The notes under the pieces are model-generated. The model searched no databases. It saw nothing but the letters and a program-made list of their open reading frames with translations, and was not told the origin of the DNA. The translations under genes and the position numbers were made by a program. A stretch of 64,000 bases of DNA, from contig CP116226.1 in assembly GCA_038182865.1 (NCBI GenBank), positions 4,154,001 to 4,218,000 on the forward strand, given 5' to 3'. Positions 31,490 to 40,247 of the stretch are shown here, in pieces. The DNA is from Microbacterium enclense. Lineage in GTDB: Bacteria > Actinomycetota > Actinomycetes > Actinomycetales > Microbacteriaceae. Within the stretch, counting starts at the first letter, position 1. Every line of letters begins with the position of its first letter.

Positions 31490-32650
31490 TCACGGCGCGA
31501 GCAACGCGGCCCGCGCCGCCGTCGTGCGCTCCAGCAGCTGACGCTCCGTCGCGACCGCGTGCGGGTCGCGACCCGAGAGAGCCCGCTGGCGCGCGGCGGC
31601 GAGCGCCGTGGCATCCACGATGAACCCCCTCATCACCTCCCCACGGTTGCCCGGCAGCGTGCGTGCCCAGGCGAGCGCCGATCGCCGTCCGGGCGCGGTG
31701 GCCAGCATGTCGACCTCCTGCGGGGTGAACCACCCGGCCGCGGCGTACTCGCCGAGGCGGGCGCGCGTGAGCCGTGACTCCTCGCGACGCAGCAGCAGGA
31801 TGCCGACGATGAACGCCATGAACAGGGGCACCTGCAGGGTGGCGTAGACCTCGAAGAAGTTGAAGAACGTGGCGGAGCCGTTCCACAACGCGTGCAGCAC
31901 GATCGCGGCGATCAGACCCGGGATGGCGTACCCCAAGGCGGCGCGGGTGCGCAGCGATCGTCGCGCCGCGAGGCCGAACGCGAAACCGGTGAGGCTCGTG
32001 AACATCACGTGCGCGAACGGGGAGAGCACCGCGCGGAGGAAGAACGTCGTCGCCACCTCTCCCGGCCCGCCCTCGAGGTAACTGATCGCGAAGTACTGCA
32101 CGTTCTCGGTCAGCGCGAAGCCCGCGCCGATGAGCGCGCCGTAGACGATCCCGTCGACCGGCCCATCGAAGAACCGCCGGGCGAACGCGTAGAGGAGCAG
32201 GATGCCGAGGCCCTTGGCGATCTCCTCGACGATCGGCGCCTGCACGACAGCGCTCAGCGCATCGGGCAACCCGCCCGTGACGAGGGAGACGACCAGGTCG
32301 ACGCCGAGGGCGATCGCCACCGCCGCCACCGCGCCCCACGCCGCGGCGAAGACGAGCAGGCGCCGCGGCTCGGGCTCCCACCGGTCGATGTACCGCACCA
32401 CGAACCACACGACCACGAAGGGCACGACAGCCAGGACGAGGCCGATGAAGGAGGCGGCGGGCCCGAGGAACCGCGTGAAGTAGAGCACCAGCAGCGCCAG
32501 GACGGGCACCAACAGCGCGGCGACGATCCAGAGGGCGACACCTCCGCCGCGCACCCGCGGCGGGGTGGCGGAGACCGCGACCGGAGGAGTCGTCGAGATT
32601 CGGGCCGGTTGCCCCGGGGCGGGCTGCGAGAGCGGCGACGGGTAGCTCAT
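31490..32650 (-). CDS. PrsW-family intramembrane metalloprotease
   Basis: 386 residues. A Pro-rich N-terminus (about 1-40) precedes about nine hydrophobic segments. Catalytic motifs of the PrsW/M82 group are IVEEIAKGLG (E-E-x-x-K), FALTENVQYFA (E-N) and LHALWNGSAT (H-x-x-W-N). A cytoplasmic tail of about 100 residues follows. PrsW proteases cleave membrane anti-sigma factors or other membrane proteins. The target is not encoded nearby. ATG 32650 sits 6 nt after TAGGCT. Confidence 0.92.
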   Translation of the reverse strand: MSYPSPLSQPAPGQPARISTTPPVAVSATPPRVRGGGVALWIVAALLVPVLALLVLYFTRFLGPAASFIGLVLAVVPFVVVWFVVRYIDRWEPEPRRLLVFAAAWGAVAAVAIALGVDLVVSLVTGGLPDALSAVVQAPIVEEIAKGLGILLLYAFARRFFDGPVDGIVYGALIGAGFALTENVQYFAISYLEGGPGEVATTFFLRAVLSPFAHVMFTSLTGFAFGLAARRSLRTRAALGYAIPGLIAAIVLHALWNGSATFFNFFEVYATLQVPLFMAFIVGILLLRREESRLTRARLGEYAAAGWFTPQEVDMLATAPGRRSALAWARTLPGNRGEVMRGFIVDATALAAARQRALSGRDPHAVATERQLLERTTAARAALLAP

Positions 32651-32656
32651 GCGCAC

Positions 32657-32662
32657 AGCCTA
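32657..32662 (-). promoter_or_regulatory. -10 box TAGGCT of the PrsW gene
   Basis: Reverse-strand TAGGCT ends 6 nt before ATG 32650; the in-frame GTG at 32656 would fall before the predicted transcription start, so ATG is favoured. Confidence 0.6.
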
Positions 32663-32720
32663 AGGGCCGTCGGGTCGCACGATTCGAGGGTTGTGGCGGC
32701 GGTCAGCGCGAGCCGCCCGG

Positions 32721-32726
32721 TAGCGT
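32721..32726 (+). promoter_or_regulatory. -10 box TAGCGT of the FAH-family gene
   Basis: TAGCGT ends 6 nt before ATG 32733, divergent from the PrsW promoter 60 nt away. Confidence 0.6.
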
Positions 32727-32732
32727 GGAGGC

Positions 32733-33599
32733 ATGCGTTTCGCCCACGTCCGTTCCCCGGAAGGAGCGGAGTCCCCCCGTCTGGTCAGCGTCCACGGTGA
32801 GGAGTTCTCCTTCGTCGACGAGTTCTTCCCCGGGGCGCCCCGTACCCTCGAACGCCTCATCGAGGGCGGCGACGAGCTGTTGGACCGCGTCCGCGAGGCC
32901 GCGGCCGGGGCCGCACGGCATCCCTTGGCCGGGGTCCGGTTCGCGTCGGCGCTGCTCACTCCCCCGTCGATCCTCGCCGTGGGGCTCAACTACGCCGCCC
33001 ACTCGGGCGAGCTGGGACTGAAGACGGACGCCGGCCCGACGGTCTTCGTGCTGTGGCCGAACTCGCTCACCGCGCACGAGGCGACGACGTCGTGGCCGCG
33101 CGCGCTCAGCGAGGCCGTCGACTACGAGGCCGAGCTCGGCGTCATCATCGGGCGCCCCGGACGCGATGTGCCCGAAGCGGACGCCCTCGATCACGTCTGG
33201 GGCTACACCGTCGTCAACGACATCACGGCGCGCAACATCCAGTTCTCGGAGGCGCAGTGGTCGCGGTGCAAGTCGTTCGACGGCTTCACACCGACGGGTC
33301 CGTTCGTGGTGACGGCCGATGAGATCCCCGACCCGCAGGACCTGCACATCTGGACCATCGTCGACGGCCACACGGTGCAGGATGCCAGCACGGGCCAGAT
33401 GGTGCGGTCGGTGGCCACGCTCATCCACAAGCTGTCGGAGTCGGCGACCCTGCTGCCCGGCACGCTCATCTCGACCGGCAGCCCCGGGGGCGCCGGGTAC
33501 TCGCGCGATCCGCAGATCTTCCTCCGCGATCGATCGACCGTCACGGTCGGCATCGACGGCATCGGCGAGCTGACGACGCACTGCCGGATCCTGGACTGA
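32733..33599 (+). CDS. Fumarylacetoacetate hydrolase family protein
   Basis: 288 residues. The C-terminal FAH domain carries the metal ligands in DYEAELGVIIGRPG (E-x-E) and the Asp in VVNDITARN, plus KSFDGFTPTGPFVV and LISTGSPGGAGYSRDPQIFL (substrate loop). The family hydrates or cleaves C-C bonds in 2-oxo acids (fumarylpyruvate, oxaloacetate, hydroxyhepta-dienedioate). No aromatic-degradation cluster is nearby, so a general acylpyruvase or oxaloacetate decarboxylase role is equally likely. Confidence 0.92.
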   Translation: MRFAHVRSPEGAESPRLVSVHGEEFSFVDEFFPGAPRTLERLIEGGDELLDRVREAAAGAARHPLAGVRFASALLTPPSILAVGLNYAAHSGELGLKTDAGPTVFVLWPNSLTAHEATTSWPRALSEAVDYEAELGVIIGRPGRDVPEADALDHVWGYTVVNDITARNIQFSEAQWSRCKSFDGFTPTGPFVVTADEIPDPQDLHIWTIVDGHTVQDASTGQMVRSVATLIHKLSESATLLPGTLISTGSPGGAGYSRDPQIFLRDRSTVTVGIDGIGELTTHCRILD

Positions 33600-33618
33600 T
33601 CGTCCCCATGAGGCGCAC

Positions 33619-33646
33619 GGCGCCGAGGCCCTCAGGCCCCGGCGCC
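33619..33646. terminator. Hairpin between FAH gene and aspA
   Basis: GGCGCCGAGGCC and GGCCCCGGCGCC pair at 11 of 12 positions with loop CTCA between the converging stops. Confidence 0.6.
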
Positions 33647-33653
33647 GCGTCGG

Positions 33654-35117
33654 TCACTCCTCGACGACGCTGTCCGCGGCGCGCTGGACGGGAATCGCCT
33701 GGGTGATGGGATGCAGGCCCGACAGGCGTGCAGGCGAGATCTGCTTCGTGACCTCGTCGCGCGACATGAGCCCCGCCTCCACGACGAGATCGGCGACGTT
33801 GCGGTGGGTGAGCAGCGCCGTCTTGGCGAGGGCCGCGGCCGCGGCGTAGCCGATGAACGGCGTCAGGGCCGTCACGACGCCGACCGACGAGCCCACCATC
33901 GCGCCGAGCCGCTCGCGGTTCGCGGTGATGCCGTCGACGCAGTTCACGCGCAGGGTCCACATCGCCTGCCGCATCCACGTGATGGACTGATAGATCGAGT
34001 GGGCGATGACGGGCTCGAACGCGTTGAGCTGCAGCTGGCCGGCCTCGACAGCCATCGTCACCGTCATGTCGGCACCGACGACCGAGAACGCGACCTGGTT
34101 CACGACTTCCGGGATGACGGGGTTCACCTTGCCGGGCATGATGCTCGATCCCGCTTGGCGCGCGGGGAGGTTGATCTCGCCGAGCCCCGCCTGGGGACCG
34201 CTGGAGAGAAGGCGCAGATCGTTGCAGATCTTCGACAGCTTGATCGCGTTGCGCTTCAACGACGACGAGAACGACATGAACGCGCCGGTGTCGCTGGTGG
34301 ACTCCACGAGGTCGGTCGCCGTCTCGAGATCGAGCCCTGTGATCTCGCGGAGGTGCCGGAGGACGGCCTTGCCGTACCCGGCGTGGGCCGTGATGCCCGT
34401 GCCGATCGCGGTGGCTCCCATGTTGATCTCGTAGAGCAGGTAGGCGTTCTCGGTGAGACGGCTGTAGTCCTCGCCGAGGGTCGTGGCGAACCCGTGGAAC
34501 TCCTGCCCGAGCGTCATCGGCACGGCATCCTGCAGCTGGGTGCGCCCGACCTTCAGGACGTCGTGGAACTCGTCGGCCTTCGCCAGGAACGACTGGCGCA
34601 ACAGCGCGAGCTCCTCGAGGAGGCTCTTCAACGTCAGAGCCAGACCGACCTTGATCGCCGTGGGGTACACGTCGTTCGTCGACTGGCTGCGGTTGGTGTC
34701 GTCGATGGGCGACAGGAAGGCGTAGTCGCCCTTCTCACGACCCGCCATCTCGAGCGCGATGTTGGTGATGACCTCGTTCGCGTTCATGTTCGTCGAGGTG
34801 CCGGCCCCGCCCTGGATGACGCCGACGGCGAACTCGTCGTGGAACTCCCCGTCGATGACCCGCTGCGCGGCGCGGTCGATGAGGTCGGCCTTGGCGGGGT
34901 CGAGGACGCCGATCTCCCGGTTCGCACGGGCCGATGCCTGCTTCACCATCGCCAGGGCCCGCACGAGATCGGGGTAGACCGAGATCGGCCGCTTGGCGAT
35001 CGGGAAGTTCTCCAGCGCGCGGGCGGTGTGGATGCCCCAGTACGCGTCGGCGGGGATCTCGAGGGATCCCAGAGAGTCGGTCTCGGTGCGGGTACGCGTC
35101 GTTGCGTCCAGAGTCAT
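33654..35117 (-). CDS. aspA: Aspartate ammonia-lyase
   Basis: 487 residues. It converts L-aspartate reversibly to fumarate and ammonia. The superfamily signature GSSIMPGKVNP (about residue 325) contains the catalytic SS loop Ser and Lys, and GGAGTSTNMNANEV and STNDVYPTA are the other two substrate-binding blocks. The N-terminus RTETDSLGSLEIPADAYWGIHTARALENF and the C-terminal tail match aspartases rather than class II fumarases (inference from overall reading). ATG 35117 with AAGGACG upstream is chosen over GTG 35138. Confidence 0.93.
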   Translation of the reverse strand: MTLDATTRTRTETDSLGSLEIPADAYWGIHTARALENFPIAKRPISVYPDLVRALAMVKQASARANREIGVLDPAKADLIDRAAQRVIDGEFHDEFAVGVIQGGAGTSTNMNANEVITNIALEMAGREKGDYAFLSPIDDTNRSQSTNDVYPTAIKVGLALTLKSLLEELALLRQSFLAKADEFHDVLKVGRTQLQDAVPMTLGQEFHGFATTLGEDYSRLTENAYLLYEINMGATAIGTGITAHAGYGKAVLRHLREITGLDLETATDLVESTSDTGAFMSFSSSLKRNAIKLSKICNDLRLLSSGPQAGLGEINLPARQAGSSIMPGKVNPVIPEVVNQVAFSVVGADMTVTMAVEAGQLQLNAFEPVIAHSIYQSITWMRQAMWTLRVNCVDGITANRERLGAMVGSSVGVVTALTPFIGYAAAAALAKTALLTHRNVADLVVEAGLMSRDEVTKQISPARLSGLHPITQAIPVQRAADSVVEE

Positions 35118-35257
35118 GTGTCGTCCTTGTGGGGTCACGTGAAAGGGGATGCCACGAGCCTAACCACCGGGGCCACCGGTGCCCCTCGACGCGGCGGCCT
35201 GTCGCGAGGCTCGGACCGTCCGCCGTGTCGCTTGCGTGTCGTCAGCGGCCGAGGCCG

Positions 35258-36157
35258 TCACCGCTTGCGCGAGAAGGCCTCGAGGCGCTCTTCGGGTGTG
35301 AGCGCGGCCATCTGTTCGACCCACGCGGGGGTGAAGTACCCGGAGGTGTCGGCGTCGACGACCGGGACGACCGCGTGGGTGATCGTGTCGTCCCAGACGT
35401 GCACGAGGTGGAACGACTGCCCGGCATCCATTCCGTTGACCTCGTCTGCGGGACGCGCGAGGTCCATCGTGTAGCAGGAGGCCGCAGCCACACTGACCGG
35501 GACCCCGGCGAACGTGCCCGACGTCGAGTAGTGCAGGTGGCCCGCCAGGATCGCGCGCACGTCGCTCCCCGCGATCGCGGCGGCCAGCCCCGGCTGATCG
35601 CGCAGCTCGAGGATGTCGAAGAACGGGATGTGCGTGGGAAGCGGCGGATGGTGCAGCGCGAGGATCGTGCCCAGCGGGGCAGGGGTCGCGAGCTCCTCTC
35701 GCAGCCAGCGCAACTGCGCGGCGTCGAGGTCGCCGTGGTGCCAGCCGGGGACGGTCGAGTCCACCGCGATGACGCGCAGTCCGTCGAGGTCCCAGACGCC
35801 GGTCACCGGTTCGAGCGAGGGGCTCTCGTCGAGCAGTCCGGCGCGCAGGGCCGGGCGTTCGTCGTGGTTGCCGGCGACCCAGATCACCGGAGCGCCCAGC
35901 CGCGCAGCCCACGGCTCGACCGCGGCACGCAAGGCGCGATAGGCCTCGGGTTCGCCGAGGTCGGTGAGATCGCCGGTGAAGACGACCGCATCGGGCCGGA
36001 CGCCGGTCGCCTCGGCGGCATCCAGGGTCCGTCGCAGGTTCGCGGCGGTGTCGTACCGCTCGCCGAGCAGACGATCACCCGCCAGCACGTGGGTGTCGCT
36101 GAGATGAAGGATCACGCGCCGCGCGGGAGCGTGCTGACCGAACTGCACCGATGCCAT
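35258..36157 (-). CDS. Calcineurin-like phosphoesterase, CpdA/Icc type
   Basis: 299 residues. All metallophosphoesterase motifs are present in order: LSDTHV (D-x-H), GDLTDLG (GDxxD), GNHDERP (GNHD), ALHHPPL (H) and GHLHYS (GHxH). Closest general type is the class III cyclic-AMP phosphodiesterase CpdA; whether cAMP is the substrate cannot be settled. Cytoplasmic. ATG 36157 follows TAGGCT by 6 nt. Confidence 0.92.
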   Translation of the reverse strand: MASVQFGQHAPARRVILHLSDTHVLAGDRLLGERYDTAANLRRTLDAAEATGVRPDAVVFTGDLTDLGEPEAYRALRAAVEPWAARLGAPVIWVAGNHDERPALRAGLLDESPSLEPVTGVWDLDGLRVIAVDSTVPGWHHGDLDAAQLRWLREELATPAPLGTILALHHPPLPTHIPFFDILELRDQPGLAAAIAGSDVRAILAGHLHYSTSGTFAGVPVSVAAASCYTMDLARPADEVNGMDAGQSFHLVHVWDDTITHAVVPVVDADTSGYFTPAWVEQMAALTPEERLEAFSRKR

Positions 36158-36163
36158 GGGCTC

Positions 36164-36169
36164 AGCCTA
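36164..36169 (-). promoter_or_regulatory. -10 box TAGGCT of the phosphoesterase gene
   Basis: Reverse-strand TAGGCT ends 6 nt before ATG 36157. Confidence 0.6.
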
Positions 36170-36199
36170 GAAGAGGGCTCCGACACCCGCCGTGAGACG

Positions 36200-36529
36200 T
36201 CAGTGATTGAAGAGGATGAGCAGGAGCGCGCCGATCACGGCGGCGGCGCACACGGCGAAGCACGCGTAGGCGCCCACGAGCGCGAGGCGCTTCTGGCCGT
36301 CGCTCAGCGGGTTGCGGGCGGCTGCCTTCGCGGCAGCCTTCTCGGCGCGGCGTCGCTGCTTGTCGGTGAGCACGGTGATGGCATCCGTGAACTCCGCCGG
36401 CGCGACCAACGGCGGACGCCCCCCGCGCACCAGGAGTCGCAGGCCCAGGGCGTAGAACGTCACGACGGTCGAGGCGCCGATGATCGCGGCGATGAAGACG
36501 TGCAGGAAGGCTTCCCAGTTGATCGTCAC
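36200..36529 (-). CDS. Small two-helix membrane protein coupled to pit
   Basis: 109 residues. One hydrophobic segment lies at about 8-33 and one at about 82-107, linked by a charged segment with KQRRRAEKAAAKAAARN that must face the cytoplasm. ATG overlaps the pit stop by 4 nt, so its synthesis is coupled to the phosphate transporter. I do not recognise the family. A small accessory subunit of the transporter is a reasonable guess. Confidence 0.75.
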   Translation of the reverse strand: MTINWEAFLHVFIAAIIGASTVVTFYALGLRLLVRGGRPPLVAPAEFTDAITVLTDKQRRRAEKAAAKAAARNPLSDGQKRLALVGAYACFAVCAAAVIGALLLILFNH

Positions 36530-37740
36530 TTGTCGTCCTTCCCGGTGCTCTCCAGGCGACGCTGGCGGCGGGTGGGTCCGGGCTTGCGGGGCACCTTCAC
36601 CGCGGCGCCGGAGTCGGCGACCTCGCTCATCGCGTTGGCCGAGGTGACGGAGTCACGTCGCGAGCGCAGGAACAGACCGAGGATGATCGCGAGAGCGATG
36701 ACCGCGTCGACCGCGACACCCCAGCCGCCCAGCCAGACGACGATGAGGGCGGCGGCCGCCCCGACGGCACCGGCCGCGGGAAGGGTCAGCACCCAGCCGA
36801 TCATGATGCGCCCGACGGTGTTCCAGCGCACCGTGGAGCCACGACGTCCCAGGCCCGACCCGATGACGGAGCCCGAGGCGACCTGCGTGGTGGAGAGCGC
36901 GAAGCCGAGAGCGCTGGAGGCCAGGATCGTCGCCGCCGTCGACGTCTCGGCCGAGAACCCCTGCGCGGGCTTGACGTCGGTGAGGCCCTTACCGAGGGTG
37001 CGGATGATGCGCCAGCCGCCCATGTAGGTGCCGAGGGCGATCGTGATCGCGCACGCGAACACCACCCAGATGTGCGGATCGGGGTCGGATGCCGACTGCC
37101 AGCCGACAGTGATGAGGGCGAGGGTGATGACGCCCATCGTCTTCTGCGCGTCGTTCGTCCCGTGCGCGAGTGCGACGAGCGACGACGTGAAGATCTGGCC
37201 CCACCGGAACCCGTCCCGGCCGTCGGCCTTCGTGTCGTAGCGACGGGTGACGCCGTAGGCGATCTTGGTCACGGTGAACGCGATGATCCCGGCCGTCAGC
37301 GGCGCGATGAGCGCGGGCAGGATGACCTTGCTCAGCACGACGCCGGTGTCGATCGCCGACACCCCGACACCCACGAGGGTCGCGCCGATCAGGCCGCCGA
37401 ACAGGGCGTGCGACGAGCTCGACGGCAGGCCCAGGAGCCAGGTGAGCATGTTCCAGGTGATCGCGCCGATGAGACCGGCGAAGATGATGGGCGGGAAGAT
37501 CTCGGGCGACAGCTGATCCTCGCGGATCATGCCCCCCGAAATGGTCTTGGCGACCTCCGTCGACAGGAACGCGCCGACCAGGTTCAGACAGGCCGCGAGC
37601 AGAACGGCCACCTTGGGCTTCAGGGCGCCGGTCGCGATGGGAGTCGCCATCGCGTTCGCGGTGTCGTGGAATCCGTTGGTGAAATCGAAGAACAGTGCCA
37701 GGCCGATGACCAGCACGATGACGAGGGCTGCGCTCTCCAC
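36526..37740 (-). CDS. pit: Pit-family inorganic phosphate transporter
   Basis: 404 residues from GTG 37740 (GGAAAG upstream; starting there places the first membrane helix at residue 1-20 as in the family). About ten hydrophobic segments. PiT signatures are FFDFTNGFHDTANAMATPIATGAL near the N-terminus and the second repeat ALAHGTNDAQKTMGVITLAL (GTNDAQK) past the middle. It imports phosphate (as metal phosphate with protons). The C-terminal tail is basic (TRRQRRLESTGKDDK), cytoplasmic. Three PHO-box-type repeats lie 60-95 nt upstream. Confidence 0.95.
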   Translation of the reverse strand: MESAALVIVLVIGLALFFDFTNGFHDTANAMATPIATGALKPKVAVLLAACLNLVGAFLSTEVAKTISGGMIREDQLSPEIFPPIIFAGLIGAITWNMLTWLLGLPSSSSHALFGGLIGATLVGVGVSAIDTGVVLSKVILPALIAPLTAGIIAFTVTKIAYGVTRRYDTKADGRDGFRWGQIFTSSLVALAHGTNDAQKTMGVITLALITVGWQSASDPDPHIWVVFACAITIALGTYMGGWRIIRTLGKGLTDVKPAQGFSAETSTAATILASSALGFALSTTQVASGSVIGSGLGRRGSTVRWNTVGRIMIGWVLTLPAAGAVGAAAALIVVWLGGWGVAVDAVIALAIILGLFLRSRRDSVTSANAMSEVADSGAAVKVPRKPGPTRRQRRLESTGKDDK

Positions 37741-37800
37741 CGTTCGCTTTCCGTGAGAAGGAAGAAGGGATGCCGACGGAATCGGCGCGACGAACGAAGA

Positions 37801-37833
37801 GTTCACCTGGAGTTCGACACCCGTTCACCGAGG
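37801..37833. promoter_or_regulatory. PHO-box-like triple 11-nt direct repeat
   Basis: GTTCACCTGGA, GTTCGACACCC and GTTCACCGAGG follow each other without gaps, each 11 nt and each opening with GTTC. Two carry the full GTTCACC core that is the known core of the actinobacterial PhoP direct-repeat unit. The array lies between pit and the oligopeptidase gene. Confidence 0.65.
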
Positions 37834-37928
37834 TCGCGTGGAAATCATGTCATCGGCGGCCACGGTGGTCAAACCGATCCGGCACGGCCCCGTGTTCCCG
37901 CGTCGGTCTCGCACGCGGCGAGGCGGAC

Positions 37929-37934
37929 TACCGT
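37929..37934 (+). promoter_or_regulatory. -10 box TACCGT of the oligopeptidase gene
   Basis: TACCGT ends 6 nt before GTG 37941. Confidence 0.6.
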
Positions 37935-37940
37935 GGGAGG

Positions 37941-40067
37941 GTGACCGATATCGACGCCTCACCCGTTCCGCCCGTCGCTGCCCGTCGACCCGTCTCCCGC
38001 TCGCATCATGGTGACACATTCGACGACCCCTACGAGTGGTTGCGCGCGAAGGACGACGCCGACGTGATCGCGCACCTCGAAGCCGAGAACGCGTACACCG
38101 AGGAGCGCACCGCACACCTCTCCGCCGTCCGCGACCGCATCTTCGACGAGATCAAGGGCCGCACGCGCGAGACCGACCTCTCGGTGCCGACGCGCCGCGG
38201 AGACTGGTGGTATTACGGCCGCACCGTCGCGGGCGCGCAGTACGGCATCCAGTGCCGCGCTCCGCTCGGCTCGCCCGACGACTGGACCCCTCCGGTCCTC
38301 TCCCCCGACGAGCCCGTGCCCGGTGAGCAGGTGCTGTTCGACGGCAACGTCGAAGCCGAGGGCACCGACTTCTTCTCGCTCGGCAGCTTCGAGATCTCGA
38401 ACGATGCGACGCGCATGCTCTACGGCATCGACACCGCGGGCGACGAGCGCTACACCGTGCGCGTGCGCGACCTCGTCACCGGGGAGACCCTGCCCGACGA
38501 GATCCCCGGCACCTTCTCCGGCGCGACGTTCTCGCCCGACGGACGCTTCATCGTCTACACGACCGTCGACGACGCGTGGCGCCCCGACACCGTGTGGTTG
38601 CACGAGATCGGCACCCCCGTCGAAGCCGACGTGACGTTGTTCCACGAGCCCGACGACCGGTACTGGGTCGGCGCCGACTTCACGCGCAGCGACCGCTATC
38701 TCACGATCGGGGTCGGCTCGTCGATCACGTCGGAGGAGTTCCTCGTCGACGCCGACGACCTTCGCGCCGAGCCGCGCGTGGTGTGGCCGCGCCGCGAAGG
38801 TGTCGAGTACTCCGTCTCGCACGCCGTGGTCGACGGCGAGGACGTTCTCTACATCCTCCACAACGACGGCGCTCTCGACTTCGAGCTCGTGCGGGTCTCG
38901 GCATCCGCTCCGCAAGGACCGCGCGAGATCGTCGTGCCGCACCGCGCGGGAGAGCGTCTGCTCGGGGTCGACACCTTCCGCGACTGGGGCGTCGTGGCCT
39001 ATCGGCGCGAAGGACTCGCCCGCCTCGGCATGCTGTCGTACGGCGACGGCGCGGTCGAGGAGGTCACCTTCGACGAGCCGCTGTACAGCGTCGGCACGGG
39101 CGGCAACCCCGAGTGGGCTCCCCCAGTGCTCCGTCTCGGATACGGCTCGTTCGTGACTCCGGGCACGGTGTACGACTACGTCATCGAGACCGGCGAGTTG
39201 CTTCTGCGCAAGCGCCAGCCCGTGCTCGGCGATTTCGACCCGGCGGACTACGGCCAGGCACGCGTCTGGGCTCCGGCGGAGGATGGCACCCAGGTGCCGG
39301 TGTCGTTGGTGTGGAAGCGGTCGTTCGGCGAGCCCGGCACGTCCCCGCGTCCGGTCCACCTCTACGGCTACGGTTCCTACGAGCACTCGATCGAGCCCGG
39401 TTTCTCGGTCCCGCGCCTGTCGCTCCTCGACCGGGGCGTCGTCTTCGCTGTCGCGCACGTGCGCGGCGGCGGGGAGATGGGGCGCCAGTGGTACGAGGAC
39501 GGCAAGCTGCTGGCCAAACGGAACACCTTCACCGATTTCGTCGCCGCCGGCCGCCACCTCGTGGCCGAGGGCTACACGACGCCCGACCGGATCGTCGCGG
39601 AGGGCGGCAGCGCCGGCGGGCTGCTCATGGGCGCCGTCGCGAACCTCGCACCCGAACTGTTCGCCGGAATCCTCGCCGACGTGCCGTTCGTCGACGCGCT
39701 CACGACCATCCTCGACCCGTCGCTGCCCCTCACGGTCATCGAGTGGGACGAGTGGGGCGACCCGCTGCACGACGCCGACGTGTACGCCTACATGAAGTCG
39801 TACTCGCCGTACGAGAACGTGCGCGCGGGCGTCGAGTACCCCCGCATCCTCGCGGTGACCTCGCTCAACGACACACGCGTGCTCTACGTCGAGCCGGCCA
39901 AGTGGGTCGCGCGCCTGCGCGAGATCGGCGCAGACGCGCTGCTGAAGTGCGAGATGGTCGCCGGTCACGGCGGCGTCAGCGGCCGCTACAACGCCTGGCG
40001 CGAGCGCGCGTTCGAGCTGGCCTGGCTGCTCGACGTGCTGGGCCTGGCGGAGGCTTCAGGCGACTGA
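37941..40067 (+). CDS. ptrB: Oligopeptidase B-type S9 serine peptidase
   Basis: 708 residues. The N-terminal beta-propeller (about 70-420) is preceded by DDPYEWLRAKDDADVIAHLEAEN, typical of S9A. The C-terminal alpha/beta-hydrolase domain has catalytic Ser in AEGGSAGGLLMGA (about 557), Asp in SLNDTRVLY (about 643) and His in VAGHGGVSGRY (about 678). It cleaves short peptides, in PtrB after basic residues, inside the cytoplasm. GTG 37941 is set by the leaderless promoter; the earlier frame runs through the PHO-like repeats. Confidence 0.92.
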   Translation: MTDIDASPVPPVAARRPVSRSHHGDTFDDPYEWLRAKDDADVIAHLEAENAYTEERTAHLSAVRDRIFDEIKGRTRETDLSVPTRRGDWWYYGRTVAGAQYGIQCRAPLGSPDDWTPPVLSPDEPVPGEQVLFDGNVEAEGTDFFSLGSFEISNDATRMLYGIDTAGDERYTVRVRDLVTGETLPDEIPGTFSGATFSPDGRFIVYTTVDDAWRPDTVWLHEIGTPVEADVTLFHEPDDRYWVGADFTRSDRYLTIGVGSSITSEEFLVDADDLRAEPRVVWPRREGVEYSVSHAVVDGEDVLYILHNDGALDFELVRVSASAPQGPREIVVPHRAGERLLGVDTFRDWGVVAYRREGLARLGMLSYGDGAVEEVTFDEPLYSVGTGGNPEWAPPVLRLGYGSFVTPGTVYDYVIETGELLLRKRQPVLGDFDPADYGQARVWAPAEDGTQVPVSLVWKRSFGEPGTSPRPVHLYGYGSYEHSIEPGFSVPRLSLLDRGVVFAVAHVRGGGEMGRQWYEDGKLLAKRNTFTDFVAAGRHLVAEGYTTPDRIVAEGGSAGGLLMGAVANLAPELFAGILADVPFVDALTTILDPSLPLTVIEWDEWGDPLHDADVYAYMKSYSPYENVRAGVEYPRILAVTSLNDTRVLYVEPAKWVARLREIGADALLKCEMVAGHGGVSGRYNAWRERAFELAWLLDVLGLAEASGD

Positions 40068-40076
40068 GCCAGGACT

Positions 40077-40143
40077 GGCGATCGTTCGAGAACAGGGGCC
40101 CGGCGGCTGCCTGCGTCCTGTTCTGGAACGATGCCCTGCTCTC
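40077..40143. repeat. Intergenic palindrome copy A (GAACAGG family)
   Basis: GGCGATCGTTCGAGAACAGG (40077-40096) pairs with CCTGTTCTGGAACGATGCC (40117-40135); the outer CCTGCTCTCG is a worn copy of the flanking word. It begins 10 nt after the oligopeptidase stop and shares words with the elements at 41114 and 51552. Confidence 0.75.
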
Positions 40144-40235
40144 GCGTGTGCGGACGTCGTTCCTCCCCAGAGGGGCGATGGTCCCGACTGTCCACCGATT
40201 GCCGCGCGGTCGCCCCGCGTCCGCCGGCCACCGGT

Positions 40236-40241
40236 CATCCT
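40236..40241 (+). promoter_or_regulatory. Weak -10 candidate CATCCT of the AbiEi/DUF559 gene
   Basis: CATCCT ends 6 nt before ATG 40248; spacing fits, sequence is weak. Confidence 0.3.
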
Positions 40242-40247
40242 CGGGGG

